Shown piece after piece: positions 11,823 to 23,429 of a stretch of DNA of 64,000 nt (the first letter of the stretch is position 1; each line of letters begins with the position of its first letter). Both the position numbers and the translations under genes were made by a program. Source of the DNA: Mercurialis annua (taxonomy: Eukaryota > Streptophyta > Magnoliopsida > Malpighiales > Euphorbiaceae); assembly GCF_937616625.2 (NCBI RefSeq), contig NC_065573.1, positions 10,183,001-10,247,000 on the forward strand, written 5' to 3'. The notes below the pieces were generated by a model. That model saw only the letters and a list, made by a program, of their open reading frames with translations. It ran no database searches and was not told the origin of the DNA.

Positions 11823-14800
11823 ACTTTTGACGCAACATAAGCATGGCAATCGGAACGACGCGTTAAAGAGACTTGAGGCGCGACATATTAATCTAGCGTC
11901 ACTTTTCAAGCACACTTTGTGTAACATAACGTAAACGTACTAGACACTTGAGACGCGACATACTTATCTAGCGTCGCTTTTCACGCACTCTTTGTGTAAT
12001 ATAACATAACCATTCTTAGGTATCAGAACGACGCGTTAAAGAGACTTGAGACACGGCATACTAATCTAGCGTAACTATTCACGCACTCTTTGAGTAATAT
12101 AAATTTACTATGCTTAGGTAATCGGAACGACGCGTTAAAGAGACTTGAGACATTGCATACTAATTAATTGTCATTTTTCACGCACACTTTGTGTAATATA
12201 ACCTAACCATGCTTAGATAATCGGAACGATGCGTTAGAGAGACTTCTGACGCGACATAAGAATGGTAATCGAAATGACGCGTAAAAGAGACATGAGACGC
12301 GCCATACTAATCTAACGTCACATTTTAGGCACACTTTGCGTAACATAACCTAACCATGCTTAGGTAATCAGAACGACGCGTTAAAGAGACTTGAGAAGCG
12401 ACATATTAATCTAGCCTCAGTTTTCACGCACACTTTGTGTAATATAACCTAACCATGCTTAGGTAATCGGAACGACGCGTTAAAGAGACTTGAAACGCGA
12501 CATACTAATCAATTGTAACTTTTCACGCACACTTCGCGTAATATAACCAAACCATGCATAGGTAATCGGAACGACGCGTTAAAGAGACTTGTGACGCGGA
12601 ATATTAATCTAGTGTCACTTTTATCGCACACTTTGCGTAATATAACCTGACCATGCTTATGTAATCGGAATATGTTAGAGAGACTCTTGATGCGACATAA
12701 GCATGGTAATCGAAACGACGCGATAAAGACTTGAGACACGACATAATTATCTAGCGTCACTTTTACGTAGGTAATCGGAAAGACGCCTTAGAGAGACTTG
12801 TGAGGCGACATACTAATCTAGCGTCATTATTCACACACTCTTTGCGAAATATAACATAACCATGGTTTTGTAATCGGAACGACGCGTTAAAGAGATTTGA
12901 GACTCGACATAAGCATGGGAAACGACGCGTTAAAGAAACTTGAGAAGCGACATATTAATCTAGCGTCACTTTTCACGCACACTTCGCGTAACATAACCTA
13001 ACCATACTAGGTAATCGAAACAACACATTAAAGTGACTTAAGATGCTACATACTAATCTAGCGTCACTTTCACGCATAATTTGCGTAATATAACGTAACC
13101 ATGCTTAGGAAATCGGAACGACGCGTTAGAGAGACTTGTGACGCGACATAAGCATACTGATCGAAACGACGCGATAAAGAGACTTGAGATGCGACACACT
13201 TTTCTAGCGTCACTTTTCACGCACACTTTGCATAACCTAACCTAACCATGCTTAGGTAATTAGCACGACGCGTTAAAGAGACTTGTGACGCGACATACTA
13301 ATTTACCGTCATTATTCACGCACTCTTTGCGTAATATAACCAAACCATGCTTTGGTAATCGGTACGACGCGTTAAAAAGACTTGAGACGCGACATTAGCA
13401 TGGTAATCGAAACGACGCGTTAAAGAGACTTGAGAAGCGACATACTAATCTAGCGTCACTTTTCACGCACACTTTGTGTAACATATCCTAACCATGCTTA
13501 GGTAATCGGAACGATGCGTTAGAGAGGCTTGTGACGCGACATACTAATATAACGTCACTTTTCACGCAGACTTTGCGTAATATAACCTCACCATACTTAT
13601 AGGTTATCGGAACGACGCGTTAGAGAGACTTGTCACGCGACATAGTAATCTAGCGTCACTTTTCACGCACACTTTATGTATTAACTATGCTTAGATAATC
13701 GAACGACGGATTACAAAAACTTGTGACGCGTCATACTAATCTAGCGGCACATTTAATGCGTACTTGGCGTAATATAACCTAACAATGCATATGTAATGGA
13801 CGGTGGTTTTAGAGAGACTTGTGACACGACATACTAATCTAGCGTTAGTTTTCACGCACACTTCGCATAATATAACCTAACCATGCTTAGGTAATCGGAA
13901 CGACGTGTTAAAGAGACTTGAGACGCGACTTACTAATCTAGCGTCATTATTCATGAACTCTTTACATAATATAACCTAACCATGCTTTGGTAATCGGAAC
14001 GACGCGTTAAAGAGACTTGAGACGCGACATACTATTATATTGTCACCTTTTGCGCGCACTTTTCGTAATATAACCTAACCATGCTTAGGTAATCGGAACG
14101 ACGCGTTAGAGAGACTTTTGACGCAACATAAGCATGGTAATCGGAACGACGCGTTAAAGAGACTTGAGGCGCGACATATTAATCTAGCGTCACTTTTCAC
14201 GCACACTTTGCTTAACATAACGTAACCGTACTAGACACTTGAGACGCGACATACTTATCTAGCGTCACTTTTCACGCACTCTTTGTGTAATATAACATAA
14301 CCATTCTTAGGTATCAGAACGACGCGTTAAAGAGACATGAGACACGGCATACTAATCTAGCGTCACTATTCACGCACTCTTTGCGTAATATAACCTAACC
14401 ATGCTTAGATAATCAGAACGACGCGTTAAAGAGACTTGAGAGGCGACATATTAATCTAGCGTCAGTTTTCACGCACACTTTGTGTAATATAACTTAACCA
14501 TGCTTAGGTAATTGGAACGACGCGTTAAAGAGACTTGAGACGCGACATACTAATCAATTATAACTTTTCACGCACACTTCGCATAATATAATCTAACCAT
14601 GCATACGTAATCGGAACGACGCGTTAAAGAGTCTTCTGACGCGGCATATTAATCTAGCGTCACTTTTTACGCACACTTTGCGTAATATAACCTGACCATG
14701 CTTATGTAATCGGAACATGTTAGAGAGACTCTTGATGTGACATAAGCATGGTAATCGAAACGACGCGATAAAGAGACTTGAGACACGACATACTTATCTA

Positions 14801-15540
14801 GCGTCACTTTTCACGCACACTTTGCGTAATATAACCTAACCATGCTTAGGTAATCGGAACGATGTGTTAGAGAGACTTGTGACGCGACATACTAATTTAA
14901 CGTCACGTTTCACACACACTTTGTGTAATATAACCTAACCATACTTATGTTATCGGAACGACGCGTTAGAGAGACTTGTGACGCGACATACTAATCTAGC
15001 GTCACTTTTCACGCACACCTTACGTATTAGAACCTAACTATGCTTAGGTAATCGAACGACGGATTACAGAAACTTGTGACGCGACATACTAATCTAGCGG
15101 CACCATTAACGCGTACTTGGCGTAATATAACCTAACAATGCTTATGTAATGGACGGTCGCGTTAGAGAGACTTGTGACACGACATACTAATCTAGCGTCA
15201 GTTTTCACGCACACTTCACTTAATTTAACCAAATCATGCTTAAGTAATCGGAATGACACGTTAAAGAAACTTATGACTTGACATACTAATATAGCGGCAC
15301 TCTTAACGTGCACTTTGCGTAATATAACCTAACCATGCTTAGGTAATCGGAACGACGTGTTAAAGAGACTTGAGACGCGACATACTAATCTAGCGTCATT
15401 ATTCATAAACTCTTTACATAATATAACATAACCATGCTTTGGTAATCGGAACAACGCATTAAAGAGACTTGAGACGCGATATACTATTGCATTATCACCT
15501 TTTGCGCGCACTTTTCGTAATATAATCTAACCATGCTTAG
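11823..15540 (+). repeat. Nested higher-order repeats of 1.35-2.3 kb
   Basis: ACTTTTGACGCAACATAAGC at 11823 recurs at 14114 (2,291 bp), followed in both places by a deletion-bearing unit with GTACTAGACACTTGAG. A marker series with AATCAATTGTAACTTT then CCTGACCATGCTTATG at about 12405-12760 recurs at about 14451-14820 (offset 2,046, so about 245 bp were lost in one copy). A second overlapping duplication pairs about 13520-14080 with about 14860-15530 (offset 1,353 to 1,452), marked by GAACGACGGATTACA and by TTTTGCGCGCACTTTTCG. Offsets were read from marker positions; full boundaries need a dot plot. Confidence 0.75.
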
Positions 15541-16870
15541 GTTATCGGAACGACGCGTTAGAGAGACTTGTGACGCGACATACTAATCTAGCGTCACTTT
15601 TCACGCCCACTTTGCGTAATATAACCCATGCATAGGTAATCAGAATGACGCGTTAGAGAGACTTGTGACGCGACATAAGAATGGTAATCGAAATGACCCG
15701 TTAAAGAGATTTGAGACGCACCATACTAATCTAGTGTCACTTTTCGCGCCCGATTTGCAAAATATTACCTATCCATGCTTTGGTAATCGGAACGACGCGT
15801 TAAAGACACTTGAGACGCGACATATTAATCTAGCGTCAGTTTTCACGCACACTTTTGCGTAATTTAACCTAACCATACTTAGGTAATCATAACAACGCGT
15901 TAAACAGACTTGAGAGGTGACATACTAATCTAGCGTAATTTTCACGCACAAATTACGTAATATAACCTAATCATGCTTAGGTAATCGGAACGACGCGTTA
16001 GAGAGACTTGAGACGCGACATACTAATCTAGCGTCAGTTTTCACGCACACGTTGCTTAATATAACCTAACCATGCATAGGTAATCGGAATGACGCGTTAA
16101 AGAGTCTTGTGACGTGGCATACTAATCTATCAACACTTTTAACGAGCACCTGGCATAACATAACCTAACCATGCTTAGGTAATCGGAACGACGCTTAAAG
16201 AGACTTGAGATGCGACATACTAATCTAGCGTCACTATTCACGCACTCTTTTCATAATATAACTTTGCCATGCTTACGTAATCGTAACGACGCGTTATAGA
16301 GACTTGAGACGCGACATACTTATCTAGCGTCACTATTCATGCACTCTTTCCGTAATATAACTTTACCATACTTAGGTGATCGGAATGACGCGTTAAAGAG
16401 ACTTGAGCCATGACATATTAATTAATTGTCATTTTTCACGCACACTAGTCGAGATCGGAATCTTACATGAAGGGAATTCTGAGTGGACAGTAATTATGAA
16501 GTTCATAAGAATGCATCAAAACATTCATATCTATTTGGGGGTCGTGATATGTTGCTAGACGTCACTCTCGATCTACAAGAATTAATATTTAATGAGATTT
16601 AATTATTACATATAAGAAAGGCGTTTCTTATGTCTCTCGTTGCCATATAAATGTGAACCTAGTTATTCACACACAATAGGGTGTGCAACCGATTGAGTTT
16701 ACTAGAGAAGGATTTCATATAGATACTAGTATATCTCGGAAATTAATCTAAGATGAAAAACAAGTACAACTAAGGGACTAATTTGTAAGAGTTATAGATA
16801 AGCATGAGCCTAATTGTATTTTATCCAAGTTCATGTGATGATGTCATAAGATGATGTCATAGCATGTGAT

Positions 16871-17078
16871 GTGTCGGATGGTGGCAACACCTATACTTGG
16901 TGTGTGACACCTAGCATCCGACGTGTCAGATGGTGGCAACACCTATACTTGGTGTGTGACACCTAGCATCCTAGGTGTCAGATGGTGGCAACACCTATGC
17001 TTGGTGTGTAACACCTAGCATGTGAGGTGTCGTATGGTGGCAACACCTTTGCTTGGTGTTTGACACCTAGCACGTGAG
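16871..17078 (+). repeat. Four 52-bp tandem repeats
   Basis: Units start at 16871, 16923, 16975 and 17027 with an exact 52-bp spacing; a partial fifth unit (GTGTTGG) starts at 17079. Each has GGTGGCAACACC, then TTGGTGT, then GACACCTAGCA. ACACC and GGTGT seven bases apart can form a stem, and GGTGTGTGACACC is a second dyad. They lie directly upstream of a TATA box, where LTR U3 enhancer repeats usually sit; that role is inference. Confidence 0.92.
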
Positions 17079-17106
17079 GTGTTGGAGTTTTCTACAAACT
17101 CTTGCC

Positions 17107-17115
17107 TATAAATAG
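17107..17115 (+). promoter_or_regulatory. TATA box of the LTR-like element
   Basis: TATAAATAG fits the plant TATA consensus. It is followed about 30 bp later by a CT- and CA-rich stretch (CTCTCCACACCACAC, from about 17133), where an initiation site would be expected. No coding region follows: the unit ends within 430 bp and returns to satellite. Whether it still drives transcription into the array is unknown. Confidence 0.5.
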
Positions 17116-20100
17116 AGGTTGTCTTTGCTCATTCTCTCCACACCACACTTAAGAGAGCATATTTGAAGGAGTTCAAGTAGTTATCAATCACATAAAAGCT
17201 TGGCGAAGTTTTTCATACATCCGAGGAAAGACGTAATTAGTGAGAGTTTGAGCTTACGGTTGCTCGGCAAGAGGAACTGTTTCGGATTACTTTAAGGCGA
17301 GGATTCAACCAAACGCATACTCGTGTGGACGAGCTTAAGGTCGCTATACTATCGGGACTAAAAGAATCGTTGGAGAATCGACATAGGTATTCGTCTTATG
17401 ATTACTAAATGCATGCTTTAATTACTAAATGATACGACGATCCATTTGTTATTGATACGATCAATTTCTGGATTTGGATTGTAGGAATTTCAATTTTGAA
17501 TTGAAATATACGATCCGGACAATCGCGTTCCGCTATGCGGCTGCACTTTAACCTAACCATACTTAGGTAATCGGAACGACGCATTAGAGAGAGACTTGTG
17601 ATGCGACATACTAATCTAGCATCACTTTAATGCACACTTTGCATAATATAACCTAACAATGCTTAGGTAATCAAAACGACGTGTTAGAGAGACTTGTGGT
17701 TCGACATACTAATATAGCGTCACTTTTCACGCACACTTAGCGTAATATAACCTAACCATGCTTATGTAATCGGAACGAAGCGTTACAGAAACTTTTGACG
17801 CGACATACTAATCTAGCGGCACTTTTAAGGCGCACTTAGCGTAATATAACATAACCGTGCTTAGGTAATCGGAACGACGCGTTAAAGAGACTTGTGACGC
17901 GACATACTAATCTAGCGTCACTTTTCAATCACATTTTGCGTAATATAACCTAAACATGCTTAGATAATCAAAACGACTCGTTAAAGAGACTTGTGAAGCG
18001 ACATACTAATCTAGCGGCACTTTTAACGCGCAATTGGCGTAATATAACCGAACATGCTTAGGTAATCATAACGACGTGTTAAAGAGACTAGAGACGCGAC
18101 ATATTAATCTAGCGTCACTATTCACGCACTCTTTGCGTAATATAACCTAACAAGCTTAGGTAGCTGGAACGACGCGTTAAAGAGACTTGAGACACGACTT
18201 TCTAATCAATTGTCACTCTTCACGCACACTTTGCGGAATATAACCTAACCATGCTTAGGTAATCGGAACGACACGTTAGAGAGACTTCTGATCTTGGAAA
18301 ACATTTTACGCACACTTAGCGTAATATAACCTAACCATGCATAGGTTATCGGAACGACGCGTAAGAGAGAATTGTGACGCGACATAAGCATGGTAATCAA
18401 AATGACGCGTTAAAGAGACTTGAGACGCGCCATACTAATCTAGCGTCACTTTTCACGCACTTTGTGCACTATAACCTAACCATGCTTAGGTAATCTGAAC
18501 GACGCGATAAAGATACTTGAGACGCGTCATACAAATCAAGCGTCACTTTTCAATCACACTTTGCGTAATTTAATCAAATAATGCTTAGGTAATCGGAACG
18601 ACGCGTTAGAGAGACTTTTCACGTGACATAAGCAAGGTAATCGAAACGACGCATTAAAGAGACATAACCATACTAATATAGCGTTACTTTTTACGCACAC
18701 TTTTCGCAATATAACTTAACCATGCTTTGGTAATCGGAAAGACGCATTAAAGAGATTTGAGACGCGACATACTAATCTAGCGTCACATTTCACGCACAAT
18801 TTGCGTAAAATAACCTAACCATGCTTAGGTATTCTGAACGACGCTATAAAAAGACTTGAGACGCGTCATACTAATCTAGCGTCACTTTTTACGAACACTA
18901 TTCGTAAACCATGCTTAGGTAACCGAAACGACGCGTTAAAGAGACTTGTGACGCGACATACTAATATAGCAACAGTTTTATCGCGCACTTGGCATAATAT
19001 AACGTAACCATGGTTAGGTAATTGGAACGACGCGTTAAAGAGACTTGAGATGCGACATACTAATCTAGAGTCACTTTTCACGCACACTTTGCGTAATATA
19101 ACATAACCATGCTTAGGTAATCGGAACGACGCGTTAGAGAGACTTGTGACGCGACATATTAATCTAGCGTCACTTTTCACGAACACTTTGCATAATATAA
19201 CCTAACCATGAATAGGTAATAGGTATAACATGTTCGAGAGACTTGTGACGCGACATACTAATCTAGCGTCACTTTTTGTACACACTTTGCGTAATATAAC
19301 CTTACCATGCTTAGGTAATCGAAACGATGCGTCATAGAGACTTCTGACGCGACATATAAATCTAGCATCACTTTTCACGCACACTTTGCGTAATATAGCC
19401 TAACCATGCTTAGTTAATCGGAACGACGCGTTAGAGAGACTTGTGACGTGACATAAACATGGTAATCGAAACGACGCGTTATAGAGACTTGAGACGCGCC
19501 ATACTAATCTAGCGTCACTTTTTACGCACACTTTGCGTAATATAACCTAACCATGCTTAGATGATCAGAACAACGCGTTAAAGAGACTTGAGACGCGACA
19601 TACTAATCTAGCGTCACTTTTCATGCACACATTGCGTATGATAACCTAACCATACTTAGGTAATCGGGAAGACGCGTTAAAGAGATTTGAGATGCGACAT
19701 ACTAATCTAGCGTCACTTTTTACGCACACTTTACGTAATATAATCTAACCACGCTTAGGTAATCGGAACGACGCGTTAAAGAGACTTGAGACGCGCCATA
19801 CTAATCTAGCGTCACTTGTCACGCACATTTTGCGTAATATAGCATTACCATGCTTACGTAATCCGAACGACGCGTTAAAGAGACTTCAGATGCGGCATAC
19901 TAATCTAGCGTCATTTTTCACGCACACTTTTTGTAATATAACCTAACCATACTTAGGTAATCGGATCAACGCGTTAAAGAGACTTGAGACGACGCGACAT
20001 ACCAATCTAGCGTCACTTTTCACGCACACTTTACGTAAAATAACCTAACCGTGCAAAGTAATCGGAACGACGCGTTAAAGTGACTTGAGATGCGACATAC

Positions 20101-22031
20101 TAATCAATTGTCAATTTTCACGCACACTTTCCGTAATATAACCTAACCATGCATAGGTTATCGAAACGACGCGTTAGAGAGACTTGTAACGTGACATAAG
20201 CATGGTAATCAAAATAGCGCATTAAAGAGACTTGAGACGTGACATACTAATCTAGCATCACTTTTTACGCACACTTTTCGTAACATAACTTAACCATGCT
20301 TAGGTATTCAGAACAACGCGTTAAAGAGACTTGTAATACGATATACTAATCTAGCAACACTTTTAACGCGCACTTGGCGTAATTTAACCTAACCATGCTT
20401 TGGTAATCGAAATGACGCGTTAAAGAGACTTGAGACGCGACATGCAAATCTATTGTCACTTTTCACGCACACTTTGCGTAATATAACCAAACCATGCTTA
20501 GGTAATCAGAACGATGCTTTAGAGAGACTTGTGATGCGACATAAGCATGGTAATCGAAACGGCGGGTTAAAGAAACTTGAGATGCGACATACAAATATAT
20601 TATCACTTTTCACGCACACTTTGCGTAGGTAATCGGAATGACGCATTAAAGAGACTTGAGAAGCGATATACTTAACTAGCGTCACTTTTCACGCACACTT
20701 AGCATAATATAAGCTAACCATGCTTAGGTAATCGGAACTTCACGTTAAAGAGACTTGAGACGCGACATCTAGAGTCACTTTTCACGCACTCTTTACTTAA
20801 TATAATCTAACCATGCAACCTAACCATGCTTAGGTTATCGGAACGGCTCGTTACAGAGACTTGTGACGCGACATACAAATCTAGCGTCATTTTTCACGCA
20901 TACTTTGGGTAATATAACCTAATCATGCTTAGATTATCAGAAAGGCGCGTTGAAGAGACTTGTGATGCGACATACAAATCTAGCGTCACTTTTCACGCAC
21001 AATTTGCGTAATATAACCCAACCATGCTTAGGTAATCGGAACGACGCGTTAGAGAGACTTGTGACGTGACATAACCATGGTAATCGAAACGACGCGTTAA
21101 AGAGACTTGAGACGCGCCATCCTAATCTAGCGTCCTTTTTTATGCACACTTTGCGTAATATAACCGAACCATGCTTAGGTGATCGGAACGACGCGTTAAT
21201 CTGACTAAAGACGCGACATACTAATCTAGCATTACTATTCACGAACACTTTGCGTAATATAACCTAACCATGCTTAGGTAATCAAAACGACGCGTTAATG
21301 AGATTTAAGACTAATCTAGCGTCAGTTTTCATGCACACTTTCCGTAATATAACCTAACCATGCTTAGGTATTCAAAACGACGTGTTAAAGAGACCTGAGA
21401 CGCGACATACAAATTTAGCGTAACTTTTCACTCACATTTTGGGTAATATAACCTAACCATGCTTAGGTAATCGGAACAACGCGTTAAAAAGACTCGAGAT
21501 ACGACATACTAATCTAACGTCACTTTTCACGCACACTTTGCGTAATATAACCTAACCATGCTTAAGTAATTGAAACGACGTGCTAGAGAGTTTTGTAACG
21601 TGACATAAGCATGGTAATCGAAACAACTCATTAAAGAAACTTGAGACGCGCCATGCTAATCTAGCGTCACTTTTTATCCACACTTTGCGTAATATAACCG
21701 AACCATGCTTAGGTAATCGGAACGACACGTCAAAGAGACTTGTGATGCGAAATACTAATCTAGCGAAACTTTTAACGCGCACTTGGCGTAATATAACCAA
21801 ACCATGCTTCGGTAATCGGAACGACGCGTTAAAGAGACTTGAGATGCGACATACTAATCAAGCGTCATTATTCACGCACTCTTTGCGTAATAGAATTTAA
21901 CCATGCTTAGGTAATCGGAACGACGCTTTTAAGAGACTTAGGACGCGACATACTAATCTATCGTCACTTTTCACGCACACTTTGCGTATTAAAACCTAAC
22001 CATGCTTAGGTAATCGGCGTGACGCGTTAGA

Positions 22032-22079
22032 GAGACTTGCGATGCGACATAAGCATGGTAATCGAAACGACGCGTTAAA
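22032..22079 (+). repeat. Representative 48-bp short monomer
   Basis: GAGACTT at 22032 is followed by the next GAGACTT at 22080, a 48-bp unit. It lacks the monomer half that runs from CTAATCTAGCG to the CCTAACC box and carries CATAAGCATGGTAATCG, in which the dyad core is written in reverse. Short units nearly always have GAAACGACG where full units have GGAACGACG, and are often followed by a full unit with CGCCATACTAAT and CTTTTTACGC. This linkage points to one origin followed by spread within the array. Dozens of such units occur. Confidence 0.9.
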
Positions 22080-23429
22080 GAGACTTGAGACGCGACATAC
22101 TAATCTAGCGTCATTTTTCATGCACACTTTGCGTAATATAACCTAACCATGCTTAGGTAATTAGAACGACGCGTTTGAGAGACTTGTGACGTGACATACT
22201 AATCTAGCGTAACTTTTCACGCACACTTTGCGTAATATAACCTAACCATGTTTAGGTAGTCAGAACGACGCGTTAGATAGACTTGTGAGACATATTAATC
22301 TAGTGTCACTTTGCACACACACTTTGCGTAGTATAACCGAACCATGCTTCGGTAAACAGAACGGCTCGCTAGAGAGACTTGTGACACGACATACAAATCT
22401 AGCGTCACTTTTCACGCACAGTTTTCCTAATATAATCTAACCATGCTTAGGTAATCGGAATGACGCGTTAAAGATACTTGAGACTAATCTAGCGTCACGT
22501 TTCACGCACACTTTGCATAATATAACCTAACCATGCTTAGGTAATGGGAACGACGCGTTAATGAGACTTGAGACGCAACATACTAATCTAGCGTCACTTT
22601 TCACGCACATTTTGCGTAAAATAACCTAATTATAGGTAATCAGAACGACGCGTTTAAGAGACTTGAGACACGACATACTAATCTAGCGTCACTTTTCACG
22701 CAAACTTAGCTTAATATATGCTAACCATGGTTAGGTAATCAGAACGACACGTTAAAGAGACTTGACATACTAATCTAGCATCACTTTTCACGAACACTTT
22801 GCGTAATATAACCTAACCATGCTTAGACATACTAATTTAGCGTCACTTTTCACGCACACTTTGCGTAATATAACCTAACCATGGATAGGTAATCCAAAAA
22901 CACATTAAAGAGACTTGAGACATGCTAATCTAGTGTCACTTTTCACACACACTTTGCATAAATAACCTAACCATGCTTAGGTAATCGGAACACGCGTTAA
23001 AGAGACTTGAGACGCGACATACTAATCTAGCGTCACTATCCACACACACTTTGCGTAATATAACCTAACCATGCTTAGGTAATCGAAACGATGCGTTAAG
23101 GAGACTTTTTACTCGACATACATATCTAGCTTCACTTTTCACGGACACTTTGCGTTATTTAACCTAACCATGCTTAGGTAATCAGAACGACAAGTTTGAA
23201 AGACTAGTGACACAACATAAGCATGGTAATTGAAACGACGCATTAATGAGACTTGAGACACGACATTCTAATCGATTGTCACTTTTCACGCACACTGCGT
23301 AATATGTATGCTTCTTAGGTAATTGGAACGACGAGTTAGAGAGACTTGTGACGCGACATACTAATTTAGCATCACTTTTCACGCACACTTTGCGTATTAT
23401 AACTCAACCATCCTTAGGTAATCGGAACG

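Larger units (their letters stand above)
4097..16446 (+). repeat. 99-bp satellite array, segment 2
   Basis: Twelve kilobases of uninterrupted forward satellite mixing canonical 99-bp monomers, 48-bp short units and subfamilies marked by AACGCGCACTTGGCG, CAACAGTTTTCACGC or ACTATTCACGCACTC. About 4.7-10.9 kb is colinear with about 47.2-52.5 kb. About 11.8-15.5 kb contains its own higher-order duplications, listed separately. The short open frames on either strand are satellite read-through. No gene, promoter or RNA gene is seen. Confidence 0.95.
16447..17543 (+). mobile_element. LTR-like insertion, probable solo LTR remnant
   Basis: About 1.1 kb of sequence unrelated to the satellite. In order it has an AT-rich left part, four 52-bp tandem repeats (16871-17078), a TATA box (17107-17115), a CT-rich leader-like stretch and a GC-rich end GTTCCGCTATGCGG with a CCGC/GCGG hairpin (17530-17540). 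This U3-R-U5-like order, and an end resembling the TTCCGCTGCG segment I recall near the 3' end of many plant Copia LTRs, suggest a solo or truncated LTR. That match is recollection, not a search. There is no coding region, no TG/CA pair at clean ends and no primer-binding site. A 4-bp CACT occurs at both edges (16443-16446 and 17544-17547) and may be a target duplication or chance. About 10 bp of monomer (GCGTAATATA) is missing at the site. Confidence 0.62.

Noticed and set aside
16447..17543. Helitron, because of a GC hairpin near one end and CTAG near the other
   Set aside because: The hairpin is not followed by a CTRR end, no TC start is found, and insertion between A and T is not seen; an LTR-like reading fits the TATA box and upstream repeats better.
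18866..19384. Minus-strand open frames of 60-106 codons with a repeated SLFNASFRLPKHG motif, here and at many other sites
   Set aside because: They are translations of the satellite: the period is 33 codons, they start and stop at mutated positions of the monomer, many lack an ATG start, and they lack any neighbouring promoter or conserved boundary.
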